A DNA stretch of 64,000 bases from Robbsia betulipollinis (GCF_026624755.1 NZ_JAPMXC010000001.1:806001-870000); one strand, 5' to 3'; counted from the stretch's first letter, positions 9,753 to 21,009 are shown. The notes: generated from the sequence alone by a model not told the origin. Numbers and translations are program-made.

Positions 9753-11047
9753 CGCTGCCCCGTACGACGGAAACGTCGCGCGCGTGTCGGCCAGTCATTG
9801 GGCACGATGAAGCCGCGGGATAGCTCGCCGATCGCATCGTGCGCATCCCGAACGGCAGCGCCGCCGTAGACGGAACCGTCGGCATCGCGCACCGTACCCG
9901 CATCGACCGCGGGGTCCGGCGCCATGCCGGGGGGGAGCGCCACCACCGGGACCGGCCAGGCGACCGTCCGCTGCGCGTCGTCCCCCGGGGCACCGGACGC
10001 GAATCGTGTCGCCAGCTGGCGCGCGAAGGCGGAGGCCGACCAGGCTCGCGCGGGGTCGATACGCTGCGGCGCAAGCCCGTCCAGGCGTGCGAGCGTGGTC
10101 CAGCGGCACGCGGAACCCGCGCTTGCCGCACACCACTCGTCGTAGGTCGCCCACCAGCCCCGCAGGTGATCCGGTGCAAGCGCGGGCGCGCTGTCGCTCA
10201 TGGCAGGGCGCACGTCATGCAGCTTGTCATCCGCGATGCCACCGGCCCCGTCGGCGGATGTGTTCCGCCACTGCGCGAGCGGGTGGAAAAGCCGCCCTTT
10301 CACGAACATCCGCGCCTGCCACGCGCCCCCGCCCAACGCGACCAGTTCGGCGCGCTGACTCAAGGGCAACTGGTGCTCGACCAGATGGCGCAACTTCCAG
10401 TCGAGGCGATCCGCCAGACCGACGCCCACATAGGCGTCGCACCCCGCGAAGCGGCCGAGGGCAGCATCGTCCGTCGCGGCGCCGACCGATTCGACCGGCG
10501 CGATGGGTTCGTCGCGCGTGCCGCGAAGCGGGTCGATGCGCAGATAGAACTTGACCGCCATCTCCCAGTGCTCCAGCCGCCCAGGGGCAGTACGAAACAA
10601 GGCATCGCATTCGCCCAGCGTCCGCTTCGCCTCCCGCACCGCCAGGTTCAGCGCGACCACGCTCACGTCCGGCATCTGCCGCAGCCACACCGCGAGCAGA
10701 CGTTCGGCGTATCGCCCGAGGCGGCGCTCCGGCGCGGCCGCGAGCGCATCGAACAAGGGCGTCGGGTCCGCATCGAGCCGTGCCAGCACCGCGTGCAGCC
10801 GCGCCGGCGCGTCCGGGCCGAAAGAACCGGTATCGAAGGGCGTGGCGAGTTGTTCGCCGAATGCCCCCCGCGACAGCAATGCCGGGGAGCGCATCAGCCA
10901 GCACAGGTCGCGCACCACCGGCACCGTGAAATCGTCGCATCGGGCGGCATCGTACGGCGCCGCGGTCTCGCCGGAACCGGCCGCCGCGCCGCCGGGAGCC
11001 GGGTCCGGCGGCGCGAAGCGATCGTCGGCGTGCGCGAGCGGCGTCAC
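9740..11047 (-). CDS. DUF1853 family protein, PD-(D/E)XK-nuclease-like
   Basis: A 435-residue soluble protein whose core matches DUF1853, a family of unknown function. Visible family blocks are RRLGRYAERLLAVWL (about 105-120), NLAVREAKRTLGECDALFR, EHWEMAVKFYLR and DRLDWKLRHLVEHQLPLS. The run Gly-Glu-Cys-Asp followed about 20 residues later by Glu-Met-Ala-Val-Lys resembles the D...E-x-K core of PD-(D/E)XK nucleases; the nuclease idea is inference. The GTG at 11047 overlaps the stop of the upstream uracil-DNA glycosylase gene (GTGA), suggesting translational coupling. The final third is less conserved-looking and proline/alanine-rich. Much longer upstream extensions of this frame lie inside the UDG gene and are not real. 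Confidence 0.82.
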   Translation of the reverse strand: MTPLAHADDRFAPPDPAPGGAAAGSGETAAPYDAARCDDFTVPVVRDLCWLMRSPALLSRGAFGEQLATPFDTGSFGPDAPARLHAVLARLDADPTPLFDALAAAPERRLGRYAERLLAVWLRQMPDVSVVALNLAVREAKRTLGECDALFRTAPGRLEHWEMAVKFYLRIDPLRGTRDEPIAPVESVGAATDDAALGRFAGCDAYVGVGLADRLDWKLRHLVEHQLPLSQRAELVALGGGAWQARMFVKGRLFHPLAQWRNTSADGAGGIADDKLHDVRPAMSDSAPALAPDHLRGWWATYDEWCAASAGSACRWTTLARLDGLAPQRIDPARAWSASAFARQLATRFASGAPGDDAQRTVAWPVPVVALPPGMAPDPAVDAGTVRDADGSVYGGAAVRDAHDAIGELSRGFIVPNDWPTRARRFRRTGQRHHQ

Positions 11048-12054
11048 GCCCCGCCCTGCGGCGGCGTGCGCGGGGAGGACGTCGCCAGACGCGCGCGCAG
11101 CGTGTCGCGCGCGAGGCACAGGTCCTGCCATGCCTTTGCCTTGTCGGTCATCGCGCGCAGCAGATAGGCCGGGTGATAGGTCGCGATGACCGGCACGCCC
11201 TCGTGACGATGCACCGTACCGCGCAACGCACCGATTTTCGCCTGGCTTTGCACCAGCGACTGCGCGGCGAAACGGCCGAGCGCGAGCAGCACCTGGGGTT
11301 GCACCAGGGCGATCTGGCGGCGCAGATAAGGCGCGCATGCGGCAATTTCGTCGGGAAGCGGATCGCGATTGCCCGGTGGCCGGCACTTCACCACGTTCGT
11401 GATGAACACGCCCGAGGCACGGTTCAGATCCAGTGCGCGAAGCATATTGTCGAGCAGCTTGCCGGCCTGACCGACAAACGGTTCGCCCACCTGATCCTCC
11501 GTCGCGCCGGGCCCTTCGCCGATCATCATCCAGTCGGCACCCAGGTCGCCCACGCCGAACACCGCATGGGTACGGGTCTCGCACAGCCGGCAGCGGGTGC
11601 AATGCGCGACGCGTTGCCGCAGGGCATCGATATCGAGGGACGCAATGTCGTCCACGCCGCCGGCTTCCGGCATCGATACGCTGTCGGAGGTCGGCGCCGT
11701 CGGGGCGGCCATTGGTGCGGCCATTGGTGCGGCCATTGGTGCGGCCATTGGTGCGGCCATTGGTGCGGCCATTGGTGCGGCCATTGGTGCCGCCGTCGGG
11801 GTGGCCGTTGGAGCAACTGTCGGAGCGGCAGTCGGGGCCGCGCGATCCGGCAGGGCAACGCCGGTCACCTGCCCGCGCGGCGCGGCGGGCGGGGCCGCCA
11901 GCATGGCGGTCGGTGCGTCGTCCGGCATGGCGCCCGGCGCATCGTGCGGCATGCCGGCCGGGTGGACGGCCGCGGCCGGCGGCGCCACGGTCTCGCGACG
12001 CTGCCAGATCGCGGACAGGCCGAGGATTTCGAGCAGCGGATCAACGGGATGCAT
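11044..12054 (-). CDS. Uracil-DNA glycosylase, Fe-S (type 4/5-like)
   Basis: Excises uracil from DNA as the first step of base excision repair. The catalytic domain (about residues 140-320) has CTRCRLC at its start, GEGPGATEDQVGEPFVGQAG (motif A plus cluster region), TNVVKCRPPGNRDPLP, CAPYL, and HPAYLLR (motif B). The four cysteines fit the [4Fe-4S] cluster of family 4 enzymes. The 130-residue N-terminus is unusual: low complexity and alanine/proline-rich, with seven perfect 12-bp repeats (11705-11788) encoding APMA units. The ATG at 12054 gives 336 residues and overlaps the end of rimI by 14 bp. Its own stop overlaps the DUF1853 start. Confidence 0.92.
   Translation of the reverse strand: MHPVDPLLEILGLSAIWQRRETVAPPAAAVHPAGMPHDAPGAMPDDAPTAMLAAPPAAPRGQVTGVALPDRAAPTAAPTVAPTATPTAAPMAAPMAAPMAAPMAAPMAAPMAAPMAAPTAPTSDSVSMPEAGGVDDIASLDIDALRQRVAHCTRCRLCETRTHAVFGVGDLGADWMMIGEGPGATEDQVGEPFVGQAGKLLDNMLRALDLNRASGVFITNVVKCRPPGNRDPLPDEIAACAPYLRRQIALVQPQVLLALGRFAAQSLVQSQAKIGALRGTVHRHEGVPVIATYHPAYLLRAMTDKAKAWQDLCLARDTLRARLATSSPRTPPQGGA
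11705..11788. repeat. Seven perfect 12-bp tandem repeats inside the UDG gene
   Basis: The unit GCGGCCATTGGT is repeated seven times without a mismatch and decays into similar units on the 3' side. On the coding (minus) strand it encodes Ala-Pro-Met-Ala repeats in the N-terminal linker. The unit is a multiple of three, so changes in copy number keep the reading frame. Confidence 0.97.
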
Positions 12055-12583
12055 CGACGTCGCTCCGTTTGAGTCTGGCCCGCATGACGATCGCGTCCTC
12101 GCGAACGCGGTTGCGGGCGGGGTAATAGTTCTTCCTGCGCCCGATCTCGGTAAAGCCGGAACGTTCGTACAGCCGGATCGCATGCGTGTTCGACGGCCGC
12201 ACTTCCAGCAGGAGCGTCGGGATATGCAGGGTAAGCGTGATGCGCCGGATCTCGGCGAGCAGACGCTGTCCCAGGCCCCGGCCCTGGGAAGCGGGCGCGA
12301 CGCACAGATTCAGGATATGCAGGTCGTCGATGGCCGGCATCAGGATCGCATACGCCTGCAGTACGTCGGCGGCCGGGCCCGACGTCGGATCCCGCGGCTG
12401 CGGCGCCACCGCCACCACGCCCAGATAGCCCGCGTTCAGCGAGTCGACGAAGTTCTGCTGGGTCCAGGGAAATTCATACGCGCGTGTTTCGATCGCCACG
12501 ACTTGCGGAATGTCGTCGACGCGCATCGCCCGGAACAGGGGCGCGGCCGGGGGAATCGGCGGCGGGACCGGCTGGGCGTTCAC
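12041..12583 (-). CDS. rimI: Ribosomal-protein-alanine N-acetyltransferase (GNAT)
   Basis: RimI acetylates the N-terminus of ribosomal protein S18. The protein has the GNAT acetyl-CoA motif V-A-P-A-S-Q-G-R-G-L-G-Q (about residue 110), LLEVRPSNTHAIRLYERSGF (motif B) and the closing YYPARNRVREDAIVM block, all typical of RimI. The GTG at 12583 has GAGG eight bases upstream and gives 180 residues. An ATG at 12616 (191 residues) is the alternative and cannot be excluded. It follows tsaB directly, the common tsaB-rimI pairing, and its end overlaps the UDG start, so the four genes tsaB-rimI-UDG-DUF1853 look like one operon. Confidence 0.94.
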   Translation of the reverse strand: MNAQPVPPPIPPAAPLFRAMRVDDIPQVVAIETRAYEFPWTQQNFVDSLNAGYLGVVAVAPQPRDPTSGPAADVLQAYAILMPAIDDLHILNLCVAPASQGRGLGQRLLAEIRRITLTLHIPTLLLEVRPSNTHAIRLYERSGFTEIGRRKNYYPARNRVREDAIVMRARLKRSDVDASR

Positions 12584-12645
12584 GGCAGAAACCTCATCGG
12601 CATTCTCGGCAGGCATCGTTCGGCATACGTTCGGTAGCGGCGGTT

Positions 12646-13533
12646 TCAGGCATCGGTGGACGGACGGGCGGCGGCGGCGCCGCCCGCGTCGCCCTGGACG
12701 CCACGTTCGGCGTCGCGCCGGGCGCGTTCGATCTCGCGTTCCCGGGTCGTCAACGCCACCTTGTCGCGCACATAGTCCGGCAGCGCCGCCGCCGGGGCCA
12801 TCCCGCGCCCCGCGTGCCAGGCACGCCAGCCAATGGCGGCGAGCGCAGCGGCCCCCGAGCGGACCTGTGCAGCGGTGCGCGCGGCGCCCGCCGCCGCGGC
12901 CAGCCGCACGCCGAACACGTCCAGCGCGTTGCCCACCACGGCATACGGCGATGCCGTATCGGTCCATGGCGCAACCGCCGCCTCGGGCGGACCCACGCGG
13001 TTGGGCGCCAGCGCGTGCCAGTCGCCCTGCGCGTCGGACTCGAATGCCGCGCTATAGCATTCCGACATCCGCGCGTCGATGGCGACGAAGACGCGTTCGA
13101 TCGCGCCCTCGCCCGTGCCCAGGACGCCCGCATGGCGCGCCGCCTCGGCGCAGGCCATCAGCGTGTTCACCGGCAGGACGCGCAGATCTGCGCCGAAGGC
13201 GAGCCCCTGCGCGACGCCCGTAGCCGTGCGCAAACCCGTAAACGACCCCGGCCCCGCCCCGAACGCCAGCGCACCGCATTCGCGCAGCGTCAGGCCGGCG
13301 GCGTCCAGCACCGTGTCGACGGCGGGCAGCAGCCAACTGCTGGACACCGCGCCGGTTTGCCGTTCGGCGACGAAACGGCGTATGCCGAGATGCGCGTCGT
13401 CGATGGTGCAGACGCCCGGCACGGCGACCACCGCGGCGTCCGGACCGGGCGGCAGCGCATGATGAGAAACACACACTGCGACCGAACAGCATTCGGACGA
13501 GGTATCGATAGCGAGAAGGGCGAGACGTTCCAT
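12646..13533 (-). CDS. tsaB: tRNA t6A biosynthesis protein TsaB
   Basis: TsaB is the inactive homologue that scaffolds TsaD and TsaE in making N6-threonylcarbamoyladenosine on ANN-decoding tRNAs. The ASKHA-fold start LLAIDTSSECCSVAV and the block AFGAGPGSFTGLRTATGVAQGLAFG are diagnostic. The ATG at 13533 gives 295 residues, somewhat longer than the usual 230-250 because of an Ala-rich middle and a charged tail. A longer frame upstream starts in unlikely sequence. First gene of the presumed tsaB-rimI-UDG-DUF1853 operon; divergent from the rhlE leader. Confidence 0.95.
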   Translation of the reverse strand: MERLALLAIDTSSECCSVAVCVSHHALPPGPDAAVVAVPGVCTIDDAHLGIRRFVAERQTGAVSSSWLLPAVDTVLDAAGLTLRECGALAFGAGPGSFTGLRTATGVAQGLAFGADLRVLPVNTLMACAEAARHAGVLGTGEGAIERVFVAIDARMSECYSAAFESDAQGDWHALAPNRVGPPEAAVAPWTDTASPYAVVGNALDVFGVRLAAAAGAARTAAQVRSGAAALAAIGWRAWHAGRGMAPAAALPDYVRDKVALTTREREIERARRDAERGVQGDAGGAAAARPSTDA

Positions 13534-13718
13534 GCGCGTATTGTAACCGTGCGCACCCACCCCGCGCGCCACTTGCGAGCCACGCGTGCGTCGACGGACA
13601 CGTACCCCTGCCGCGCCACCCGCGTGTGTGCCGGTGCGCCGGACGACGAACGCGCGCGGGCCGTTCGTCTCTTTTATACCTGACGAAGATGCCTATGGCG
13701 TTGACAATGAAAACGCGC

Positions 13719-14031
13719 TATAATCTGATCTCGCTTGCGGCTCCGGGCTTTTGCCACCACAAGCGGATTTGCGTTATGCCCCAATCCAGTTTAGAAACTG
13801 TCCCCACTGCTCCCTGTCCCGCTTCCGGACACGGTTCACGATAAAGCAGGCCGGCGCTTCATGCGCGTGACCCTGTTTGATGTCCGATAGGTTCTAACGA
13901 CGGCCAGCGGTCCCCCATCGGGGTTCCATCCGGCTGGCCACGCCCCGTTTTTCGTTTTGCTCCTTGCATTCGACGACTTGGCGACGCCGATTGGCGCCGA
14001 CGCCTCATTTACACTCGAGGACTTCGAATAC
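13719..14031 (+). promoter_or_regulatory. Long leader of the rhlE-type helicase gene with attenuator-like hairpins
   Basis: A perfect TATAAT lies at 13719-13724, about 310 bp before the helicase start, so the mRNA probably has a leader near 300 nt. A TTGACA at 13701-13706 is only 12 bp away, too close for a standard sigma70 pair. In the leader, GGCCAGC (13902-13908) can pair with GCTGGCC (13933-13939). Alternatively CGGGG (13919-13923) can pair with CCCCG (13943-13947), which is followed directly by TTTTTC. The two pairings exclude each other, as in attenuators. A 22-codon ORF (13776-13844, starting MPQSSLETV) lies in the first half. Function is inferred only. Confidence 0.5.
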
Positions 14032-15540
14032 ATGACTTTTAGCCAATCGAATCAGAACGACGACGCGATCATTGCCCCCATCGCCACGACCGAAAGCGCC
14101 CCCGAAGTAACGGCTGCTCCGGCAAGCGGTGAAGCATTCGCGGCGCTCGGTCTTGCGCCGGAGATTGTCTCTGCACTGATCGCCACCGGTTACACGGTGC
14201 CGACGGCCGTGCAGGAACAAGCGATCCCCGCTGCCATCTCCGGCCGCGATTTGCTCGTGTCCAGCCCGACCGGCTCCGGCAAGACCGCAGCGTTCATGCT
14301 GCCGGCCATCCAGCGCTTCTCGGAAGCCGCACTGGCCGCCGCGGCCGCACCGCGCGCCCCGCGCGCGGAAGGCGAGGCCCGCCGTCGCCCGGTTCAGCAA
14401 GCCGCCCGTCCGGGCCTGCTGGTCCTGACGCCCACGCGCGAACTCGCCATGCAGGTCACCGTCGCATCGGAAACCTACGGCAAGCATCTGCGCCGTCTGC
14501 GCACCGTCAGCATCCTGGGCGGCGTGCCGTATCGCCAACAGCTCGCGCTGCTGGCCAAGCAGCCGGAGATCCTGGTGGCAACGCCGGGCCGTCTGCTGGA
14601 CCATCTGGAACGCGGCCGTATCGACCTGTCGCAGCTGCAGATGCTGGTGCTGGACGAAGCCGACCGCATGCTGGACATGGGTTTCATCGACGACATCGAG
14701 ACGATCGTCGCCGCCACGCCGCCGAGCCGCCAGACGCTGCTGTTCTCGGCCACGATCGACGGCAAGATCAGCTCGCTGACCAAGCGCCTGCTGAAAGACC
14801 CGATCCGCATCGAGATCGCCCAGCGTCCGGAACAGAAGGCGAACATCGCCCAGTCGTTCCACTGGGTGGACGATCGTGCGCACAAGGACCGTCTGTTGTC
14901 GCACCTGCTGGCCGACACGTCGCTCGACCAGGCGATCGTGTTCACCGCGACCAAGAGCGACGCCGACCTGCTGGCGAACCGTCTGACGGACGCGGGCTTC
15001 TCGTCGGCCGCGCTGCACGGCGACCTGCCGCAGGGCGCGCGCAACCGTACGCTGAACGCGCTGCGCGAGCGCAAGGTGCGCGTGCTGGTGGCCACCGACG
15101 TCGCCGCACGCGGCATCGACGTCCCGGGCATCACGCACGTGTTCAACTACGACCTGCCGAAGTTCGCGGAAGATTACGTGCACCGCATCGGCCGTACCGG
15201 CCGCGCGGGCCGCACCGGCACCGCGATCAGCCTCGTGCATCACGCCGAAGCGCAGGCCGTGAAGCGGATCGAGCGTTTCACGCACCAACCGCTGCCGGTC
15301 TCGGTGATCGCCGGTTTCGAGCCGCGTCGCACGCCGTCGATGTCGACCGCGCCGCGTGGCCGTGCCCGTCCGTCGGGTGCGCCGGGTGCCGGTCGCAAGC
15401 CGTCGTTCGGCGGTGGCGCAGGTCGCCCGAGCGGTAACGGTGGCGACTGGAGCCGTGGCAGCAGCTCGGGTCCGCGCAGCGGTAGCGGCGGCGGCTACGC
15501 CGGCCGTCGCGATACCGACGGTTCGCGCGGTCGCGGCTAA
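14032..15540 (+). CDS. rhlE: DEAD-box RNA helicase, RhlE type
   Basis: ATP-dependent RNA helicase for RNA remodelling, with likely roles in ribosome assembly or cold adaptation. Motifs in order: Q-motif region (PTAVQEQAIP), SPTGSGKT (I), PTRELAMQ (Ia), TPGRLLDHL (Ib), LDEADRML (II), SATID (III), IVFTATKS (IV), ATDVAARGIDVPG (V) and HRIGRTGRAGRTG (VI). The last 80 residues are Gly/Arg/Ser-rich with RG repeats, the RNA-binding tail usual in this group. The ATG at 14032 gives 502 residues; upstream TTG codons in frame lie in the leader. A strong terminator follows. RhlE versus a close DEAD paralogue rests on the core sequence only. Confidence 0.92.
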   Translation: MTFSQSNQNDDAIIAPIATTESAPEVTAAPASGEAFAALGLAPEIVSALIATGYTVPTAVQEQAIPAAISGRDLLVSSPTGSGKTAAFMLPAIQRFSEAALAAAAAPRAPRAEGEARRRPVQQAARPGLLVLTPTRELAMQVTVASETYGKHLRRLRTVSILGGVPYRQQLALLAKQPEILVATPGRLLDHLERGRIDLSQLQMLVLDEADRMLDMGFIDDIETIVAATPPSRQTLLFSATIDGKISSLTKRLLKDPIRIEIAQRPEQKANIAQSFHWVDDRAHKDRLLSHLLADTSLDQAIVFTATKSDADLLANRLTDAGFSSAALHGDLPQGARNRTLNALRERKVRVLVATDVAARGIDVPGITHVFNYDLPKFAEDYVHRIGRTGRAGRTGTAISLVHHAEAQAVKRIERFTHQPLPVSVIAGFEPRRTPSMSTAPRGRARPSGAPGAGRKPSFGGGAGRPSGNGGDWSRGSSSGPRSGSGGGYAGRRDTDGSRGRG

Positions 15541-15632
15541 GTCGGCGACCTGCCGCCCGCCATCACGGTGCCGGGCGGCGTCATCGTCAGACAGGACCGG
15601 CGCGCGGCGGCACGGCGCACCGGTCGATACAG

Positions 15633-15665
15633 AAAACGGCACTCCACGGAGGGCCGTTTTTTTTT
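15633..15665 (+). terminator. Rho-independent terminator of the helicase gene
   Basis: AAAACGGC pairs with GCCGTTTT, enclosing CTCC and GAG pairing around a short loop, followed by a run of T. It is about 95 bp after the rhlE stop. Confidence 0.88.
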
Positions 15666-15680
15666 ACGCGGCGGCCATGC

Positions 15681-16151
15681 TCAGATACCGCCCGCGCCGT
15701 CACGCGCCCGGCGATACGCGATCCAGTCACCCTGCGGAATCAGCGGTCGATCCCGCGTCGCCGCCGGGTCGACCGGGTAAAAATAACACGTCAGACGCGT
15801 GCCACCCGCCTCCACCACACATTGCGCGCGGTAGAAGATATCGCGGCCGTCGGCACGGATCCCCTCGATCGCGTCGAGCACCGGCAGCAACGCCGACGTG
15901 ATCCGAAACACGTCGCCGACGACCCGTGCGTTCCCGATCGCGTCGGCGTGCGCGTCCGCTCCCGACAGCAAACCCGGATAGGCGCCGAAATCGAACAGAC
16001 GGCCGTGGGTTGCGGCCGCACCGATGCGCACCGGCGGCGCCAGCGCATGACGCTCGGCGGCGCGGGCGATATCGTTGATCTCGCCTTCGCGCAACGTACC
16101 GTAGACGAAAACATACATAGCGGATGACGCAGGCGAATCGGACGGGGACAT
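15681..16151 (-). CDS. Gamma-glutamylcyclotransferase-like (AIG2/GGCT) protein
   Basis: A 156-residue protein of the AIG2/GGCT-like fold. It has the N-terminal YVFVYGTLREGE substrate loop, a GRLFDFGAYPGL strand pair, and LLPVLDAIEG, whose Glu is at the usual catalytic position. Members cyclise gamma-glutamyl peptides or gamma-glutamylamines; the actual substrate here is unknown. The ATG at 16151 is the chosen start, while the one at 16118 (MYVFVYGT) matches most family members better and may be correct. It faces the helicase terminator and is divergent from galM. Confidence 0.85.
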   Translation of the reverse strand: MSPSDSPASSAMYVFVYGTLREGEINDIARAAERHALAPPVRIGAAATHGRLFDFGAYPGLLSGADAHADAIGNARVVGDVFRITSALLPVLDAIEGIRADGRDIFYRAQCVVEAGGTRLTCYFYPVDPAATRDRPLIPQGDWIAYRRARDGAGGI

Positions 16152-16351
16152 GAAAGGGCAACCTTGAGCGGCGTGTCGAAGGGAAACATTCTTCGCCGCA
16201 GACGCGGCAATGAACAATAATGCGATTGCGCGCGCCTGGCAATTTCCGGGGCGACCGCGCGAGGGTCCGGCTCTTGCGTATCTGTACCCGGAAGGACGGT
16301 CCGCGCAGCACCCGGTTCGCGAACCACCGCCCGCTTCGGAGGAATACCTGG

Positions 16352-17464
16352 ATGCATGCCCACATCACCGTACGCTGCGACCCGTGGGGGCAATTGCCCA
16401 CTGGCGAGGCGGTCGAACGCTATACGCTGACAGCGCCGAACGGCGTCGAGGTTGCGATCAGCACCCTGGGCGCGACCCTGCTGCACTGGCTCGCGCCGGA
16501 TCGCGAAGGTCGACTCGCCAATATCCTGCTCGGTTTCGAAACGCCTGCCGACTATCTCGCGAGCGACACGCACATGGGCGGGCTGATCGGCCGCTGGGGC
16601 AACCGCATCGCGGATGCGCGTTTCACCCTCGACACACGGGTGTATGAACTGGAGGCGAACGACGGCGTCAACTCCCTGCACGGCGGCGTACGCGGCTTCG
16701 ACCGGGCCGTATGGCGGGCCGAACGTCTCGACGATGGCGTGCGCATGCACCACGTGTCACCGGATGGCGATGCCGGTTTTCCGGGGCGTCTGACGGTTCG
16801 GGTGGACTTTCGTCTCGACGTCACGGGTGCGCTGCGTCTCGACTATCACGCGCAATGCGATGCGCCCACACCGATCAATCTCACCAGTCATCCGTATTTC
16901 AACCTGGCCGCCACCGGCACGGCGCTTGACCACGTCGTCAGGATCGCGGCCGACCGCATCCTGGCGACCGATGCCACCGGCATCCCCGTCGCGCTGCGCG
17001 ACGTCATGGACACCGCCTTCGATTTCCGTCGCGGCGCGAACGTGCGGGCGCAGCTGGAGATCAACGATGCGGCCACGCGCGCGATCCACGGCATCGATCA
17101 CTGCTTCGTGCTGGGCGCGGCCACCGACCGGTACGTGCCGCTGCGCGAGGTGGCGAGCGCTTTCGAGCCGGTCAGCGGCCGCGAACTGACCGTCTCGACG
17201 ACGGAGCGCGGCCTGCAGTTCTATACCGCCAGCAACCTGGAAGGCGTGGACGGCAAGGGGGGATTACGGCACCGCGCGTTCGATGCGATCTGCTTCGAAG
17301 CGCAGGCCTGGCCGAATCAGATCAATGGCATGCCCGATGGTGCCGGAGTGGATACCCGAGGGGGCAGCGCAGCGAGCGATTCGTCGCGGGCCGCCGAGGC
17401 GGTGACCCTGCGCCCCGGCGACACGTACCGCCAGACGACGGTCTACCGGACGAGCGTCCGGTAA
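16352..17464 (+). CDS. galM: Aldose 1-epimerase (galactose mutarotase)
   Basis: Interconverts alpha and beta anomers of hexoses, feeding galactose or glucose into metabolism. The beta-sandwich family motifs are present: GRWGNRIADARF, NSLHGGVRGFDRAVW (substrate His), NLTSHPYFNL (catalytic His), and the catalytic Glu in ICFEAQAWP. The ATG at 16352 is preceded by GGAGG at good spacing and gives 370 residues, normal length plus a short Ser/Ala-rich insert near residue 335. A longer frame upstream is not supported. No other galactose genes are close. Convergent with clpB. Confidence 0.94.
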   Translation: MHAHITVRCDPWGQLPTGEAVERYTLTAPNGVEVAISTLGATLLHWLAPDREGRLANILLGFETPADYLASDTHMGGLIGRWGNRIADARFTLDTRVYELEANDGVNSLHGGVRGFDRAVWRAERLDDGVRMHHVSPDGDAGFPGRLTVRVDFRLDVTGALRLDYHAQCDAPTPINLTSHPYFNLAATGTALDHVVRIAADRILATDATGIPVALRDVMDTAFDFRRGANVRAQLEINDAATRAIHGIDHCFVLGAATDRYVPLREVASAFEPVSGRELTVSTTERGLQFYTASNLEGVDGKGGLRHRAFDAICFEAQAWPNQINGMPDGAGVDTRGGSAASDSSRAAEAVTLRPGDTYRQTTVYRTSVR

Positions 17465-17496
17465 AACCGCCGGCCGGCGGCGATCGCGCCCGACGC

Positions 17497-20103
<2,607 letters not shown>

Positions 20104-20146
20104 CTTGAAAACCTCCGCAGGATTCTGGTATTCATCAATACACACC

Positions 20147-20175
20147 AGATGCGGCCGATCGGTAAAAATTTCAAG
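20147..20175 (-). promoter_or_regulatory. Sigma32-type heat-shock promoter of clpB
   Basis: On the minus strand CTTGAAA (20175-20169) is followed, after 14 bases, by CCGCATCT (20154-20147). The sigma32 consensus is CTTGAAA, 11-16 bases, CCCCATNT, so the match is perfect at -35 and one mismatch at -10. It sits 24 bp past the moaE stop and about 45 bp before the clpB start. Confidence 0.8.
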
Positions 20176-20198
20176 ATGCCGCAGCGGCCTGCCAGCGG

Positions 20199-20714
20199 TT
20201 ATTTTTCGACCGTGCGGGGGCCGATCGGCGCGGCGCTCACCGCCGCGTCGGCGGACGGCCCCGCCTCACCCCAGCGCGCGCGCGCCTGCGCGTCGCTCAC
20301 GCGCGCGTCGACCCACCGGCGCGTTTCGCCCACGCCTTCCTTTTTCCAGAATGGCGCTTCGGTCTTCAGATAATCCATGATGAATTCGCACGCGGCGAAC
20401 GCATCGCCGCGGTGCGCGGACGCCGCCGCGACCATCACGATCTGGTCGGTGGGCGCGAGCGGACCGACGCGGTGAATCACCGTCACGCCCGCGAGCGCCC
20501 AGCGCGCCCGCGCGCGTTCGACGATCTGCTCGAGGGCGCGCTCGGTCATGCCGGGATAGTGTTCGAGTTCGAGTGAATCGACTGCGGCGCCATCGTTGAG
20601 ATCGCGCACCGCGCCGACGAAACCGACCACGGCTCCCACGCGCGGCTGGCCGATCCGCAACGCCGCGATTTCCGCGCCGAAATCGAAATCCGCTTCCTGC
20701 ACCCTGATGGTCAT
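20199..20714 (-). CDS. moaE: Molybdopterin synthase catalytic subunit
   Basis: MoaE with MoaD inserts the two dithiolene sulfurs into precursor Z to give molybdopterin. The 171-residue protein shows [59 protein letters not shown] (within about 105-135), including the active-site lysines. The start ATG at 20714 follows moaD by 37 bp. The C-terminal 20 residues are an extra Ala/Pro-rich tail. Part of moeA-moaD-moaE. Confidence 0.97.
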   Translation of the reverse strand: MTIRVQEADFDFGAEIAALRIGQPRVGAVVGFVGAVRDLNDGAAVDSLELEHYPGMTERALEQIVERARARWALAGVTVIHRVGPLAPTDQIVMVAAASAHRGDAFAACEFIMDYLKTEAPFWKKEGVGETRRWVDARVSDAQARARWGEAGPSADAAVSAAPIGPRTVEK

Positions 20715-20751
20715 CTGCCTCTCCTGTCCGCTCGGCGGACGGAACCCCCGG

Positions 20752-21009
20752 TCAACCGCCGGTCACCGGCGGAAAGAACGCCACCTCGCACCCTTCGGTG
20801 AGGCGCGTCGAGGCGTCGGTCATTTCGTGATTGCACGCCATGCGCAACGCGCGCCCTTCGGCCAGCGTCTCGGCCCAGACGCCGCCGCGCAGGCGCAGCC
20901 AGGCGCGCACGTCGCCGACCGTCGTGATCTGCGCCGGCAGTTCGACCCGCTCCTGGGACAGTCCGAGCGCTTCACGCACGCCGGCGAAAAACCGTAATTC
21001 GATATGCAT
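20752..21009 (-). CDS. moaD: Molybdopterin synthase sulfur carrier subunit
   Basis: An 85-residue ubiquitin-like sulfur carrier ending in the required Gly-Gly (PPVTGG), which is adenylated and thiocarboxylated before donating sulfur to precursor Z in MoaE. The N-terminus MHIELRFFAGVREALG and the FFPPVTGG end are typical. The ATG at 21009 lies 8 bp after the moeA stop, so the two are probably co-translated. Length is normal. Confidence 0.96.
   Translation of the reverse strand: MHIELRFFAGVREALGLSQERVELPAQITTVGDVRAWLRLRGGVWAETLAEGRALRMACNHEMTDASTRLTEGCEVAFFPPVTGG

Noticed and set aside
11705-11788. CRISPR-like array
   Set aside because: The 12-bp units are adjacent without spacers and encode protein; there are no cas genes.
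13701-13724. TTGACA-TATAAT pair before the rhlE leader
   Set aside because: The two boxes are only 12 bp apart, so they cannot be one standard sigma70 promoter. Only the TATAAT is kept, as a weak call.
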